From: JAUZPB01 sp050262615
GTDB lineage: Bacteria > Bacteroidota > Ignavibacteria > Ignavibacteriales > SURF-24
Length of the DNA: 33,931 nt
Assembly: GCA_050262615.1 (NCBI GenBank)
Contig: JBLNEL010000261.1
Location: forward strand, 1-33,931
Direction of reading: 5' to 3'
Under the pieces are notes generated by a model that was not told the DNA's origin, ran no database searches, and saw nothing but the letters and a program-made list of their open reading frames with translations. A program made the translations under genes and the position numbers. This document shows, in pieces, positions 24,172 through 33,128 of the stretch. How positions within the stretch are numbered: position 1 is the stretch's first letter; each line of letters starts with the position of its first letter.

Positions 24172-25572
24172 CTAATAGGAATATCTGACTGAAAATTTCA
24201 GTTTAGTTTCGCCGTTTTTAGCAACCGGAACCTTAAATAATATATTTTGTGCGTCTTTTTTCTGGTAATCAATAGAAGATGAAAGAATTTCCCAGTTAAG
24301 GCCGAGGTATCTTTCCACTTCAATAACTATATCCTCTTTTTTTCTATTTCTGAAAGTAATTTCATAAGACTGGTCATATACTCTGTCGGAAATACGTTTA
24401 TTATCAGTCTGGATGTCTTCAACAGCGATATCAAAGGCATCTCCAATCTTAAGTTTTACTCTTTCGTCTCTTGGTGTATGGTCGATCATATCTTCACCTA
24501 TAAATTCGATAGTTTTTCCATCGGATTTATAGAGTCTGACCTTACCTTTAGGCATAGGCATGCCGAGGTTATTTGCCGATTTATTCTCAAACTCTACTGC
24601 AACAGAAACCTTTTGTTTTTGTCCTCCCTGTCCCATAGGGTAATAGCTTCCGATGCCGCCTTTATAGAGGAACTTTTTTGTAATATTTACATTTTCTGCC
24701 TGGAAGAGTGATATTTGTTTAGTCTCGTTATTATTCAGAGTTGCAGGCCGCTGGAGGTTATAGATATGATATTCGAAGAATTCTTTTTCCTGAAACTGAG
24801 GTGCGCCAGCCTGTTCCTGGGCATATGCCATATCTTTTCTTAAAGGCATCTGATTTCTCTGGCTGACCAAATTCACATCGCCTGCGACAAGCTTTAATTC
24901 TGCATCGTTATATGTGGTACCCGATTCATTCATTATGCTTACCCAGGAGTTTAAGTCAAGTTTAGTATCGTTATCATTCAGTACGGCGACATATTCAGCA
25001 TGCCAGTTCATACCGCCAGTCTGGTAAGAAATCTCCACATCCTGGTTTTTTGCGGACTTTGAATCCACGGTCCAGATAAGAGTAGGTCTGGTTATCAGGC
25101 CCTCAGGCAGAGAGCCTACGGAAATGCGGTAATTAGTAAGGTTAGGGATCATAATAAGTCCCCCTTCTTTTTTCTGCAGGACGATCTGGTCGCTGGCAGA
25201 GAGGAGTTTTCCTTCGAGGGCTTCGCCTTTATCGCTGATCAGCTGAACAGGTTTATCGATATATTTCTGCAGTATCTTCGCTGCACTTACAAGGTCATAC
25301 TGGTAATTTTGTTCAATTACCTCGCCGTCAAGTTTAATATGGACACTTGTCGGATCAATAAGCTGTGCGACGTCTCTGATAGCGATTTCAGATCTGCCGG
25401 ATGCAATCTTTAAGGTTCTGGTATCCTTTACAACGCCCAGGTTTGCATTGTAGACAGTTACGGCGAGCGATTTTTGCTGAACTGGTGTCTCTTCCTGCTG
25501 CGAAAAACCTGTAGAAGAAAAAGCAAAAAAAGTGCTCAATGCCAATAGTCCCAGTTTTACTCTGCTGATCAT
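24172..25572 (-). CDS. DUF4139-domain exported protein
   Basis: 466 residues from the ATG at 25572; a TTG eight codons upstream is possible, but AGGGAG lies 7-8 nt before this ATG. Signal peptide MISRVKLGLLALSTFFAFSS followed by TGFSQQ. The body matches DUF4139 proteins: VTVYNANLGVVKDTR near the N-terminus, VEISYQTGGMNWHAEYVAVL and LDLNSWVSIMNESGTTYNDA in the middle, AELKLVAGDVNLV, and a final immunoglobulin-like strand region ending KLKFSVRYSY. Such proteins are periplasmic or surface beta-rich proteins without an established reaction. It is separated from the porin gene by a repeat-built hairpin. Confidence 0.88.
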   Translation of the reverse strand: MISRVKLGLLALSTFFAFSSTGFSQQEETPVQQKSLAVTVYNANLGVVKDTRTLKIASGRSEIAIRDVAQLIDPTSVHIKLDGEVIEQNYQYDLVSAAKILQKYIDKPVQLISDKGEALEGKLLSASDQIVLQKKEGGLIMIPNLTNYRISVGSLPEGLITRPTLIWTVDSKSAKNQDVEISYQTGGMNWHAEYVAVLNDNDTKLDLNSWVSIMNESGTTYNDAELKLVAGDVNLVSQRNQMPLRKDMAYAQEQAGAPQFQEKEFFEYHIYNLQRPATLNNNETKQISLFQAENVNITKKFLYKGGIGSYYPMGQGGQKQKVSVAVEFENKSANNLGMPMPKGKVRLYKSDGKTIEFIGEDMIDHTPRDERVKLKIGDAFDIAVEDIQTDNKRISDRVYDQSYEITFRNRKKEDIVIEVERYLGLNWEILSSSIDYQKKDAQNILFKVPVAKNGETKLKFSVRYSY

Positions 25573-25662
25573 ATGGTTTACTCCCTGCAAAATCAAAAAA
25601 TTAAAAGTTTAAGTAGTCAGATAATATGCAAACGTGGGAAAAATTGGAGAAGAAAACAAGTG

Positions 25663-25755
25663 GAATTAAGAATTAAGAATTAAGAATTAAGAATTAAAAG
25701 TCATAGGAGATTTATAACTTTCAGTTTATAATTCTTAACTCTTAATTCTTAATTT
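25663..25755. repeat. 7-bp tandem repeat arrays in inverted orientation
   Basis: Five exact GAATTAA units (25663-25697) face complementary units TTAACTC, TTAATTC and TTAATTT (25735-25755), preceded by a degenerate TATAATTC. The two arrays can fold into an AT-only hairpin with a loop of about 30 nt. It lies between the porin stop (25767) and the DUF4139 start (25572). No T-run follows the stem. Confidence 0.85.
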
Positions 25756-25766
25756 TTTAAATCAGG

Positions 25767-26858
25767 TTAGAATCGGATTTGGAATTCGGTAATCAGTCTG
25801 TCGGAGCTTTTATCTGTACCTTTATATTCATCTTTGTAAAGGAATTTCTCATAATTCAGTCTGAAATGAGCAAATGTTAGTTTTGCAAAGCTGAAAGTAA
25901 GTCCGGCTGTAAACTTTTTTACCTGATCGTTTGATACATTTGAGTTGGGCTCGAAGTATTCATATCTGCAGGCAGGGCTGATAAATTTAATAAAATCGGT
26001 ATTTAACGGGAGGTCATAGACTGCATATGCAAAATATGAATCCAATGAAACATCTTTTGCAGAGATAGTGGTACTTCTCTTTGCATATTCTCCAGCCAAA
26101 GTCAGGTTACCTGACTTAAAGCCTGCACCGAGGTCAAATATTTTAACTTTATTTCCCTGCAGAATGCCGCCGGCGTAATTTGCAGAGAAGTTCACTTCTG
26201 GAACAGGCTTAATAACAGCGCGGAATGCGTAGTTGTCTGTCCGGTCGTTTTCGGCTTTATTCTGTCCGGTGCCATTAAAAGCAGCAGCATCGATATCAAC
26301 CGGGACAGGAGTTGGGAGGCTGTATGAAGCCATAAAGCCAATGTCATAGATATCAGGGCTTATCCTAGCTGAGAGCAGAGGCCGGTTTGAAAATGGGAGT
26401 GAATTAGTAGAAATCAGGTTTTCGGTGCTGAAAGGAACCTTAAACTGACCTAAAGTTAAAGAAAGCTTTGAGACAGGTTTAACAGAAATAAAAGCATCGT
26501 TAAGAATTCCAAGGTCAGTCGATGCGTCGGTAAGGAATTTTCTTCCATTTAATGTGTCAGTTTTTGTTGATGTTTTAGTCAAAGAAGCCAGATCAAAAAG
26601 AAATCTATAGCTTACAAACTCGCTTACATTGCCGGAGGCCATAATTCTTGCGTTTCTGACCATAAAATTTCCCTGATTCTTTGTCAGGTCCATATCCAGC
26701 CAGGTACGCGCATCGCCAGTAATCTTGGGCTGAAGGTCCAAAGGCTTTTCCTGTGAAGGCTTTTCCTGTGAAGGCTTTTCCTGTGAAGGTTTTTCCTGTG
26801 CTATATTAACTGAAGCAAAAGTCAAAAAGGATAATAAAATAATAGAAAGTTTTTTCAT
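25767..26858 (-). CDS. Phosphate-selective porin O/P-type outer-membrane porin
   Basis: 363 residues. Signal peptide MKKLSIILLSFLTFASVNIA, then a linker of four Pro-Ser-Gln-Glu-Lys-type units, then a barrel. Barrel features of the porin O/P family are ARTWLDMDL, NFMVRNARIMASGNVSEFVS, an LGQFKVPFSTENL block with the conserved Gly-Gln-Phe-Lys-Val-Pro, FSNRPLLSARISPDIYDIGF, and a terminal Phe (FQIRF). The trimeric porin passes small anions or nutrients; selectivity cannot be read from sequence. ATG with AAGGAAA upstream. The spacer 26859-26993 upstream shows no gene. Confidence 0.82.
   Translation of the reverse strand: MKKLSIILLSFLTFASVNIAQEKPSQEKPSQEKPSQEKPLDLQPKITGDARTWLDMDLTKNQGNFMVRNARIMASGNVSEFVSYRFLFDLASLTKTSTKTDTLNGRKFLTDASTDLGILNDAFISVKPVSKLSLTLGQFKVPFSTENLISTNSLPFSNRPLLSARISPDIYDIGFMASYSLPTPVPVDIDAAAFNGTGQNKAENDRTDNYAFRAVIKPVPEVNFSANYAGGILQGNKVKIFDLGAGFKSGNLTLAGEYAKRSTTISAKDVSLDSYFAYAVYDLPLNTDFIKFISPACRYEYFEPNSNVSNDQVKKFTAGLTFSFAKLTFAHFRLNYEKFLYKDEYKGTDKSSDRLITEFQIRF
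26741..26800 (-). repeat. In-gene 15-bp tandem repeat (four PSQEK-type units)
   Basis: Plus-strand unit AAGGCTTTTCCTGTG at 26741-26755, 26756-26770 and 26771-26785, and with one change at 26786-26800. It encodes the linker directly after the porin signal peptide; 15 bp keeps the frame. Confidence 0.95.
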
Positions 26859-26993
26859 GCGTTTCCTTAATAATGATTGTTTCCTTTAAAAGATTGAACT
26901 ATGAGGATATTATCGTAAATCCAGTTTTTTTATTAAGCGGAATATAAGGGGGAATCCGGGAGGCCGGGAGGATATTTTGAGGAAATAAAAAAA

Positions 26994-27018
26994 GGCGCTG
27001 AAGGAAGTCTTCAGCGCC
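26994..27018 (-). terminator. Terminator of the amino-acid permease gene
   Basis: A 10-bp perfect stem GGCGCTGAAG (26994-27003) / CTTCAGCGCC (27009-27018) with a five-base loop, followed on the minus strand by TTTTTTT. Confidence 0.93.
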
Positions 27019-27053
27019 GATATAACCAAAGAAAAGTCAATTTCAGAGGAAAG

Positions 27054-27104
27054 TTATTTCTAAGAAAATAATATTTCTTACAGAGTATTATTTCTTAGAA
27101 TTTT
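27054..27104. repeat. 17-bp degenerate tandem repeat ending on the permease stop codon
   Basis: Three units with exact 17-bp spacing begin TTATTTCTAAGAA (27054), ATATTTCTTACAG (27071) and TTATTTCTTAGAA (27088). The last contains the end of the permease gene, including its TAA stop (27088-27090). Confidence 0.7.
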
Positions 27105-28611
27105 CCACTTCATATTCTCCTGAGAGTATTCTTTTATGCATTACGCTATGTTTTCTACCGTAGCCGAAGTAAATAATAAATCCGAGAGCCAGCCAGATAA
27201 AGAGTCTGAGCCAGTTTTCTCCCGGCAGAGAGAACATAAGCATCAGGCAGGTAAGAATACCGGCAATTGGAACAAATGGTACCCATGGTGATCTAAAAGG
27301 TCTTTCAGCCTCAGGATGTGTTTTGCGCATAATAAGAACAGCCGAGCAGACGATTACAAATGCGAATAAAGTACCTATATTTACCAGTTCAGCAAGGATT
27401 CTTAAGGGCAGTAATCCGGCCAGTATAGCGACAAAGATGCCAGTAAGAATAGTAGATTTCCAGGGAGTACGGAATTTTTCATGGACGGCGCCAAAAAAGC
27501 TTTGGGGTACAAGTCCATCGCGTGCCATTGCAAGGAATATTCTAGGCTGGCTGAGCATCATTACGAGCAAGACCGAAGTGATGCCGGCAAGTGCGCCGAA
27601 AGAGATAATAAGCTGTGCCCAGGGAAGACCGATCTGTTTAAATGCATTAGAAACCGGGGCGTCGATATCAATTTTATCGTAAGGGATCATGCCGGTTAAG
27701 ACAGCAGCGACAGCGATATAGAGGATCGTACAGATAAGGAGAGAAGTAATTATACCGATCGGGACATCCCGTTTAGGGTTTTTTGCCTCCTCGGCGTGTG
27801 TTGAAATTGAATCGAAGCCTATGTAGGCAAAGAATATTGTAGCAGCTGCAGCCAGCATGCCAACCGGGGCGCCGCCAAGGCCGGTTTGTCCAAAGACAGT
27901 TTTACCAAACAAGCTAACGCCTGTAAAGCCGAAAGGGGCGAAGTTTTTTGTCCAGTTTGCCGTATCGATATACATTGCGCCAACGACGATAACAAACAAA
28001 ACAATAACAAGTTTAAGGATCACCATTGCGGCATTAAAGCCGGCGCTTTCTCTTATACCTTTTACAAGGATAGCTGTAATAATTGCAGCAATAATAATTG
28101 CAGGCAGGTCAACGACCGTACCGGTTGAGCCGAGTGCGCCGGTGACCGGGTCGAAGTCGAAGGGTGCCCTGGTCATGCCATGCGGAAGCTGGAAGCCGAA
28201 GATTCCAATAAAGTCCTGAAAATAATGTGACCAGCCATGAGCCACGGTTGCAGAGGCGACAGCATATTCCAGTATTAAGTCCCATCCAATGATCCAGGCA
28301 AAGAGTTCACCCAGAGTAGCGTAGGCATAAGTATAAGCTGAGCCAGCCACAGGCACCATAGAAGCAAACTCTGCATAGCAAAGAGCGGCAAAGACGCATG
28401 CCAGGCCTGAGACGACAAATGAGAGGATAATAGCCGGGCCTGCCTTATCATGGGCCGCCACACCTGTCAGAACAAATATACCGGTACCTATAATAGCACC
28501 AACTCCGAGTGATGTAAGGGCTACAGGACCAAGTATCCTGCGCAAGCGGTTTTCCCCCTTCATTTCCTCCAGAAGAAGAGAAAGCGGCTTTTTTGCAAAC
28601 AGTTGCTTCAT
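27088..28611 (-). CDS. APC-superfamily amino-acid permease (CAT type)
   Basis: 507 residues from the ATG at 28611 (AGGTG 6 nt upstream); a GTG three codons earlier overlaps that ribosome site and is less likely. About twelve transmembrane helices. TM1 has the GVGAIIGTGIFVLTG substrate-backbone-binding motif of APC carriers, and the FFAYIGFDSISTHAEEAKNP block, then KRDVP, is typical of the cationic amino acid transporter (CAT) branch that includes YfnA/GkApcT. It probably imports an amino acid by proton symport; the exact substrate is not predictable. Single gene with a strong terminator. The divergent spacer to 28849 (about 240 bp) has no gene and no promoter I can defend. Confidence 0.9.
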   Translation of the reverse strand: MKQLFAKKPLSLLLEEMKGENRLRRILGPVALTSLGVGAIIGTGIFVLTGVAAHDKAGPAIILSFVVSGLACVFAALCYAEFASMVPVAGSAYTYAYATLGELFAWIIGWDLILEYAVASATVAHGWSHYFQDFIGIFGFQLPHGMTRAPFDFDPVTGALGSTGTVVDLPAIIIAAIITAILVKGIRESAGFNAAMVILKLVIVLFVIVVGAMYIDTANWTKNFAPFGFTGVSLFGKTVFGQTGLGGAPVGMLAAAATIFFAYIGFDSISTHAEEAKNPKRDVPIGIITSLLICTILYIAVAAVLTGMIPYDKIDIDAPVSNAFKQIGLPWAQLIISFGALAGITSVLLVMMLSQPRIFLAMARDGLVPQSFFGAVHEKFRTPWKSTILTGIFVAILAGLLPLRILAELVNIGTLFAFVIVCSAVLIMRKTHPEAERPFRSPWVPFVPIAGILTCLMLMFSLPGENWLRLFIWLALGFIIYFGYGRKHSVMHKRILSGEYEVENSKK

Positions 28612-28849
28612 ACTTAACACCTATTTTCTATTATGTAAATAAGATTAATTACGTCAATAATGCTGCTATTAGAAAGGACTTAGAAATTCCACTAAACTAC
28701 GAAAATCGTACATTCAGCTTAAAGATGCAATTAGATTTAATTAAAACCCTTTGATTTTAAAATAATTTTTTATCTCTGAGGTTTTTGTCAAAATAATATC
28801 TTATCTTCTACATAAAGGGTTAAATTACAACTAGATAGGAGGCTATTGA

Positions 28850-31021
28850 ATGGAAGCCAATCTGATTTTGGCAATAAGCATTTTGGGACTCTTATTTGCT
28901 GCATACCTTATAAGATATATTTTAAGGCAGGATACCGGAAGTGAAAGAATGCAGGAAATCTCGAACGCAATAAAAGTTGGAGCCGAGGCATTCTTAAAGC
29001 GCCAGTATACGACTATTGTATATCTTGCAGTTGCATTAGCCGCAATTATCTACATTATCTACGCATTTCTCAGACAATCCAATCCTCATGATCCGGTAAA
29101 TCCGGGGCAGTTGGCTTTATGGACAACGATCTCCTTTGTACTTGGGGCTGCATGTTCAGTAGCTGCAGGGTATATGGGGATGTGGATTGCAATCAGGTCA
29201 AATATAAGGACTGCTGCAGCTGCGACAAAAAGTATGAATGGTGCCCTTCAGATTGCACTCAGAGGGGGTGCCGTTGCCGGGTTTTTTGTAGTTGCGATGA
29301 GTTTATTAGGTGTTGCAGGGCTTTTTCTGCTAGTAAACCGCATGGGAATAACGGATGATCCTTCAAAGATACCACTGCTGATTGTAGGTTACGGATTCGG
29401 AGCCAGTTTCGTGGCATTATTTGCGCAGCTTGGCGGGGGTATTTATACCAAAGCAGCTGATGTTGGTGCTGACCTGGTAGGCAAAGTTGAAGCAGGTATT
29501 CCTGAAGATGATCCAAGGAATCCAGCTGTAATAGCCGATCTGGTTGGTGACAATGTAGGTGATTGTGCAGGCCGTGGAGCGGATCTGTTTGAATCGACAG
29601 CGGCAGAAAACATAGGAGCCATGATCTTAGCTGCAGGGCTTTACAGGGCAAATATAGATATTTTCCAGTCGCAGGGACTTACGCTTATATCGGTATTACT
29701 TTTTCCGTTAGTTGCCCGTGCCTTTGGAATAATAGCCTCAATTATAGGGATACTGGTAGTAAAGACGAATGAAGAAGAAGACCCGATGAAGGCACTTAAC
29801 CGGGGGTTTTATGTTACTGCCTCACTTGCAACGATTGGTTTCTTTATTGCCTCAAGGTGGCTTTTAGGTGATCATTATCTGAATTTCTTCTTTTGCGGAG
29901 CGATAGGAATTTTGATATCATTAGCTTTTGTATATCTAACCCAATATTATACAGAGTACAAGTACAGGCCTGTAAAGTACATTGCAGAGGCTTCACAGAC
30001 AGGATCTGCCACAAATATTATTGCAGGGCTGGCAGTAGGCATGGAGTCGACCGGTTTTCCAGCCGTTATAATTGGTGCGGGAATAGTAAGCACATATTTT
30101 CTTGGTCAGACCTCAGGGTTAAGAGACGGGGGTTTATTTGGAACAGCTGTTGCTACAATGGGAATGCTAGGAACGGCTGCATACATTCTAGCCATGGACA
30201 CATTTGGTCCGATCACAGATAATGCCGGCGGCATTGTGGAGATGAGTCAGCAGGAGGAGTCAATCCGCAGGAAGACAGACAGGCTAGATTCAGTAGGAAA
30301 CACCACAAAAGCATTAACCAAAGGCTATGCAGTCGGTTCAGCAGCACTTGCAGCCTTTCTGCTGTTTGGGGCTTATATTGATGAAGTAAGAAATTATATG
30401 CCGGGGTTTCAGGGTGTAATAAATCTTAATAAACCCGAGGTATTTGTAGGTGCTATACTTGGAGCGATGCTGGTCTATATATTCTCATCGCTGGCGATAA
30501 AAGCCGTTGGTAAGGCGGCCTATGCAATCATAAGGAACGTAAGGGATCAGTTCAGGAATAATCCTGGTATAATGGCAGGTACATCAAAGCCTGATTATGG
30601 TCAATGTGTTGATATAGCGACCAAGTCTGCACTGCAAAAGATGGTTGTTCCGGGGTTGCTGGTAGTTGGTCTTACTGTAGGAGTAGGGCTGGTCTTCAAG
30701 TACATATATTATTTAGGCGGAGGAGCCAGTAATCCAAACGGGGCCAGCGGAGCCGAGGTAGTAGGCGGGTACCTTATGGTTGGAACCATTACAGGTATAT
30801 TATTTGCGCTATTTCTTAACAATGGCGGCGGAGCCTGGGATAATGCGAAGAAATATATAGAAACAGGAGCATATGGCGGAAGGCATACCGAGCCGCATAA
30901 GGCTTCAGTTGTTGGAGATACTGTTGGTGATCCGTTTAAGGATACGGCAGGGCCATCGCTTCATGTGCTTATTAAACTCTTAAGCACGCTTACACTTGTA
31001 CTTGCGCCTTTATTTGTATAG
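28850..31021 (+). CDS. hppA: Membrane-bound proton-translocating pyrophosphatase, K+-independent type
   Basis: 723 residues, about 16 transmembrane helices, full length for the family. It couples PPi hydrolysis to ion pumping at the inner membrane. Catalytic signatures are DVGADLVGKVE (204-214), DDPRNPAVIADLVGDNVGD (220-238) followed by the CAGRGADLFES block (239-249), GPITDNAGGIVEM (453-465) and a C-terminal GDTVGDPFKDTAGPSLHV. The subclass mark GNTTKALTKG (483-492) has Lys487 and Thr490 at the positions where K+-dependent enzymes have Ala and usually Gly or Ala, so this one is predicted to be K+-independent and H+-pumping. ATG with a perfect AGGAGG 8-9 nt upstream. Single gene closed by a strong terminator. 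Confidence 0.96.
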   Translation: MEANLILAISILGLLFAAYLIRYILRQDTGSERMQEISNAIKVGAEAFLKRQYTTIVYLAVALAAIIYIIYAFLRQSNPHDPVNPGQLALWTTISFVLGAACSVAAGYMGMWIAIRSNIRTAAAATKSMNGALQIALRGGAVAGFFVVAMSLLGVAGLFLLVNRMGITDDPSKIPLLIVGYGFGASFVALFAQLGGGIYTKAADVGADLVGKVEAGIPEDDPRNPAVIADLVGDNVGDCAGRGADLFESTAAENIGAMILAAGLYRANIDIFQSQGLTLISVLLFPLVARAFGIIASIIGILVVKTNEEEDPMKALNRGFYVTASLATIGFFIASRWLLGDHYLNFFFCGAIGILISLAFVYLTQYYTEYKYRPVKYIAEASQTGSATNIIAGLAVGMESTGFPAVIIGAGIVSTYFLGQTSGLRDGGLFGTAVATMGMLGTAAYILAMDTFGPITDNAGGIVEMSQQEESIRRKTDRLDSVGNTTKALTKGYAVGSAALAAFLLFGAYIDEVRNYMPGFQGVINLNKPEVFVGAILGAMLVYIFSSLAIKAVGKAAYAIIRNVRDQFRNNPGIMAGTSKPDYGQCVDIATKSALQKMVVPGLLVVGLTVGVGLVFKYIYYLGGGASNPNGASGAEVVGGYLMVGTITGILFALFLNNGGGAWDNAKKYIETGAYGGRHTEPHKASVVGDTVGDPFKDTAGPSLHVLIKLLSTLTLVLAPLFV

Positions 31022-31043
31022 TTATTTTATTTAACCATAAAAG

Positions 31044-31085
31044 ATCCCTCTTTCCCGCAGAATCTGAGAAAGAGGGATATTTTTT
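31044..31085. terminator. Bidirectional terminator between hppA and sppA
   Basis: An 11-bp perfect stem ATCCCTCTTTC (31044-31054) / GAAAGAGGGAT (31068-31078), then a T-rich run to 31085. The minus-strand reading continues into CTTTTATGG. It lies between convergent stops at 31021 and 31100. Confidence 0.9.
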
Positions 31086-31099
31086 ATACGTATTTTCTA

Positions 31100-32869
31100 C
31101 TAGTGGATATCCATTTCAAAAGGTATTCTTGCCTGAATTCCCTGAATATAGTCTAAGTTCCGGATCTTATTGAAGTACTTGTAGCTATCACCGAGTTTAT
31201 ATTTAAGGTAAGCTGTTTCTGCCTCAGAGGCAAAATCATCCATAACCTTTTCAAAAAATCCTCTAACTCCCGGGTATTCAACTATTCTGTATTGGCTGAG
31301 GTGTGCCTTATGAGCCGCAATTTTTACTGCATCATCCAATCCGCCAATAACGTCAACCAGTCCAAGTTCTTTAGCCTGAAGGCCTGTCCATACCCTACCC
31401 TGAGCTATTTGGTGAATCTGCTCAAAAGTTTTCTTTCTGCCCTGAGCGACCTTATTGACGAAGATCTCGTAGATATGATCAATTTCTTTTTGAACGAACT
31501 GTTTTTCATCTGCAGTCAAAGGTCTGGTAATACTTCCCAGGTCAGAATATTTACCAGTATTTACCCTGTCGAATGTTACGCCAAGTTTATTTTTAAAGAA
31601 AGCCTGCATATTAGGAATAATTCCAAATACTCCGATTGAACCTGTAATAGTAGTAGGTTCAGCCACAATGCTATCGGCAGCGCATGAAATATAATAGCCG
31701 CCAGAGGCAGCGTAGTTACCCATTGAAATAATAAAAGGTTTCTTTTGGCGGGCAACCTCGACCTCGCGCCAGATAATATCTGCTATTAAAGCGTCACCGC
31801 CGGGTGAATTTACGCGCATAACGATTGCTTTTACCGACTGATCGTTTCTGGCCTTTCTTATAGCTTCTGTAATATTATCCGATCCGATTGTACTTTCATC
31901 TCCGTCTGTATTGCGGATTTCGCCATTGGCGTAAATGACAGCAATTTTATTTGAAGAGGAGCCTGACTGGGAGGGTTTTACGTCAGTATATTCCTGTATA
32001 GAAATCCTTCTTAATTTCTTGTCCTTGTCTACGCCTGATTTTATTTTAAGTTCATCCAGCACCTGATCGAAATAAATCAAAGAGTCAACGAACCTATACT
32101 TCTTTGCATCTTCAGGAAACTGTATCAGAAATTTATCAGCGGCGTTTTTCAGGGAATCAAAAGAAAGGTGACGGCTCAGGTTAATATTATTAAGCATATT
32201 AATATAAACCGAATTTAAGAGTGCCGAGGTAGCCTGACGGTTAGCGTCGCTCATCTTATCGAACTTAAATGGTTCGATAGCGCTTTTGTACTTTCCGTAA
32301 TGGAATATCTGAGGTTCAATTTCAAGTTTATCGAGTGTATTCTTAAAGAAAGTAAGTTCAGCACTGATCCCCTTAAAATCGAGGCTGCCAGCAGGCGGCA
32401 TATAGATCCTGTCTGCAACAGTAGCCAGATAATAAGCGCCCTGAGAGATCATATTGCCATAGGCGATTATAAACTTTTTTGATTTTTTGAATTCAACCAG
32501 TTCTCTGCGCACGGCTTCTATAGTAGCCAGTCCCCCGGCAGAAAAGTCATTAAGGTCAAGATAAATTCCTTTGATATTATTATCTGACTTTGCTTTTCTG
32601 ATATTTGCAATTACCGTATTAAGGCCAAGCTGCTTATTTATCTTAAAATTAAATCTGAAACCAGAGAAAGGTTCCCAGATGGTTCTGTCGGGCAGAGGTG
32701 AATCAAGTTTGATCTCAAGTACAGTATTTGGTGAGATCGATTCGGTTTTTTCTTTCTGAAGTCCTGAGACCAGGAGTATCAAAAATGTAAAGAATGCCAG
32801 TGATGCCAGAACAAAGACCAGGATTGTTCCGAGCATTGAAGCGAACATAAACTTAAAGAACTGTTTCAT
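31100..32869 (-). CDS. sppA: Signal peptide peptidase SppA, 67-kDa type
   Basis: 589 residues from the ATG at 32869. The frame is open 41 codons further to a GTG at 32992, but that extension is unlike the family, and the ATG starts the expected membrane anchor (about 8-36, FMFASMLGTILVFVLASLAF). Two tandem S49 protease domains: the N-terminal half gives the general base Lys195 (YGKYKSAIEPF, matching E. coli Lys209), and the C-terminal half gives the nucleophile Ser389 (GNYAASGGYY, matching Ser409). VMRVNSPGGDA and TGSIGVFGI are also conserved. It is predicted to degrade leftover signal peptides in the membrane as a tetramer. Only a weak ribosome site (CAGG) is seen. The spacer 32870-33128 holds no other gene. 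Confidence 0.93.
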   Translation of the reverse strand: MKQFFKFMFASMLGTILVFVLASLAFFTFLILLVSGLQKEKTESISPNTVLEIKLDSPLPDRTIWEPFSGFRFNFKINKQLGLNTVIANIRKAKSDNNIKGIYLDLNDFSAGGLATIEAVRRELVEFKKSKKFIIAYGNMISQGAYYLATVADRIYMPPAGSLDFKGISAELTFFKNTLDKLEIEPQIFHYGKYKSAIEPFKFDKMSDANRQATSALLNSVYINMLNNINLSRHLSFDSLKNAADKFLIQFPEDAKKYRFVDSLIYFDQVLDELKIKSGVDKDKKLRRISIQEYTDVKPSQSGSSSNKIAVIYANGEIRNTDGDESTIGSDNITEAIRKARNDQSVKAIVMRVNSPGGDALIADIIWREVEVARQKKPFIISMGNYAASGGYYISCAADSIVAEPTTITGSIGVFGIIPNMQAFFKNKLGVTFDRVNTGKYSDLGSITRPLTADEKQFVQKEIDHIYEIFVNKVAQGRKKTFEQIHQIAQGRVWTGLQAKELGLVDVIGGLDDAVKIAAHKAHLSQYRIVEYPGVRGFFEKVMDDFASEAETAYLKYKLGDSYKYFNKIRNLDYIQGIQARIPFEMDIH

Positions 32870-33128
32870 ATTGCCTGAAATATTATTGATGATATACAAA
32901 GCTAAGACAATTTCGATATTTTGTAAAGATGAGATGTCCGGCTCTATGGATTCAGAGTATAAAAGAAAACAAAATAAACCGATTCTTAACACTGATAATT
33001 CTGGATTTTATTTATAGATTATTAAATGGAGGAACAATTCAGTGGTTTTCCAGAAATGGAATCTTATTAATAAACAAATAGATATCTAAATAATTTAGTA
33101 TATTTTCACACTAAACTCTGAAGGTCTT

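Noticed and set aside
27323..28219. Several plus-strand open frames (60-120 codons) opposite the amino-acid permease
   Set aside because: They lie wholly inside a well-supported gene on the other strand, lack ribosome sites and recognisable domains, and reflect the codon bias of the permease.
32401..32440. Loss of the SppA catalytic lysine, because ADRIYMPP has Arg where many homologues have Lys
   Set aside because: Counting back from Ser409 in E. coli SppA puts the catalytic Lys209 in the TYKSAVEPF motif; the matching KYKSAIEPF here keeps Lys195.
32870..32992. 41-codon N-terminal extension of SppA from a GTG at 32992
   Set aside because: It precedes the expected membrane anchor, has no ribosome site and makes the protein longer than the family; the ATG at 32869 is preferred.
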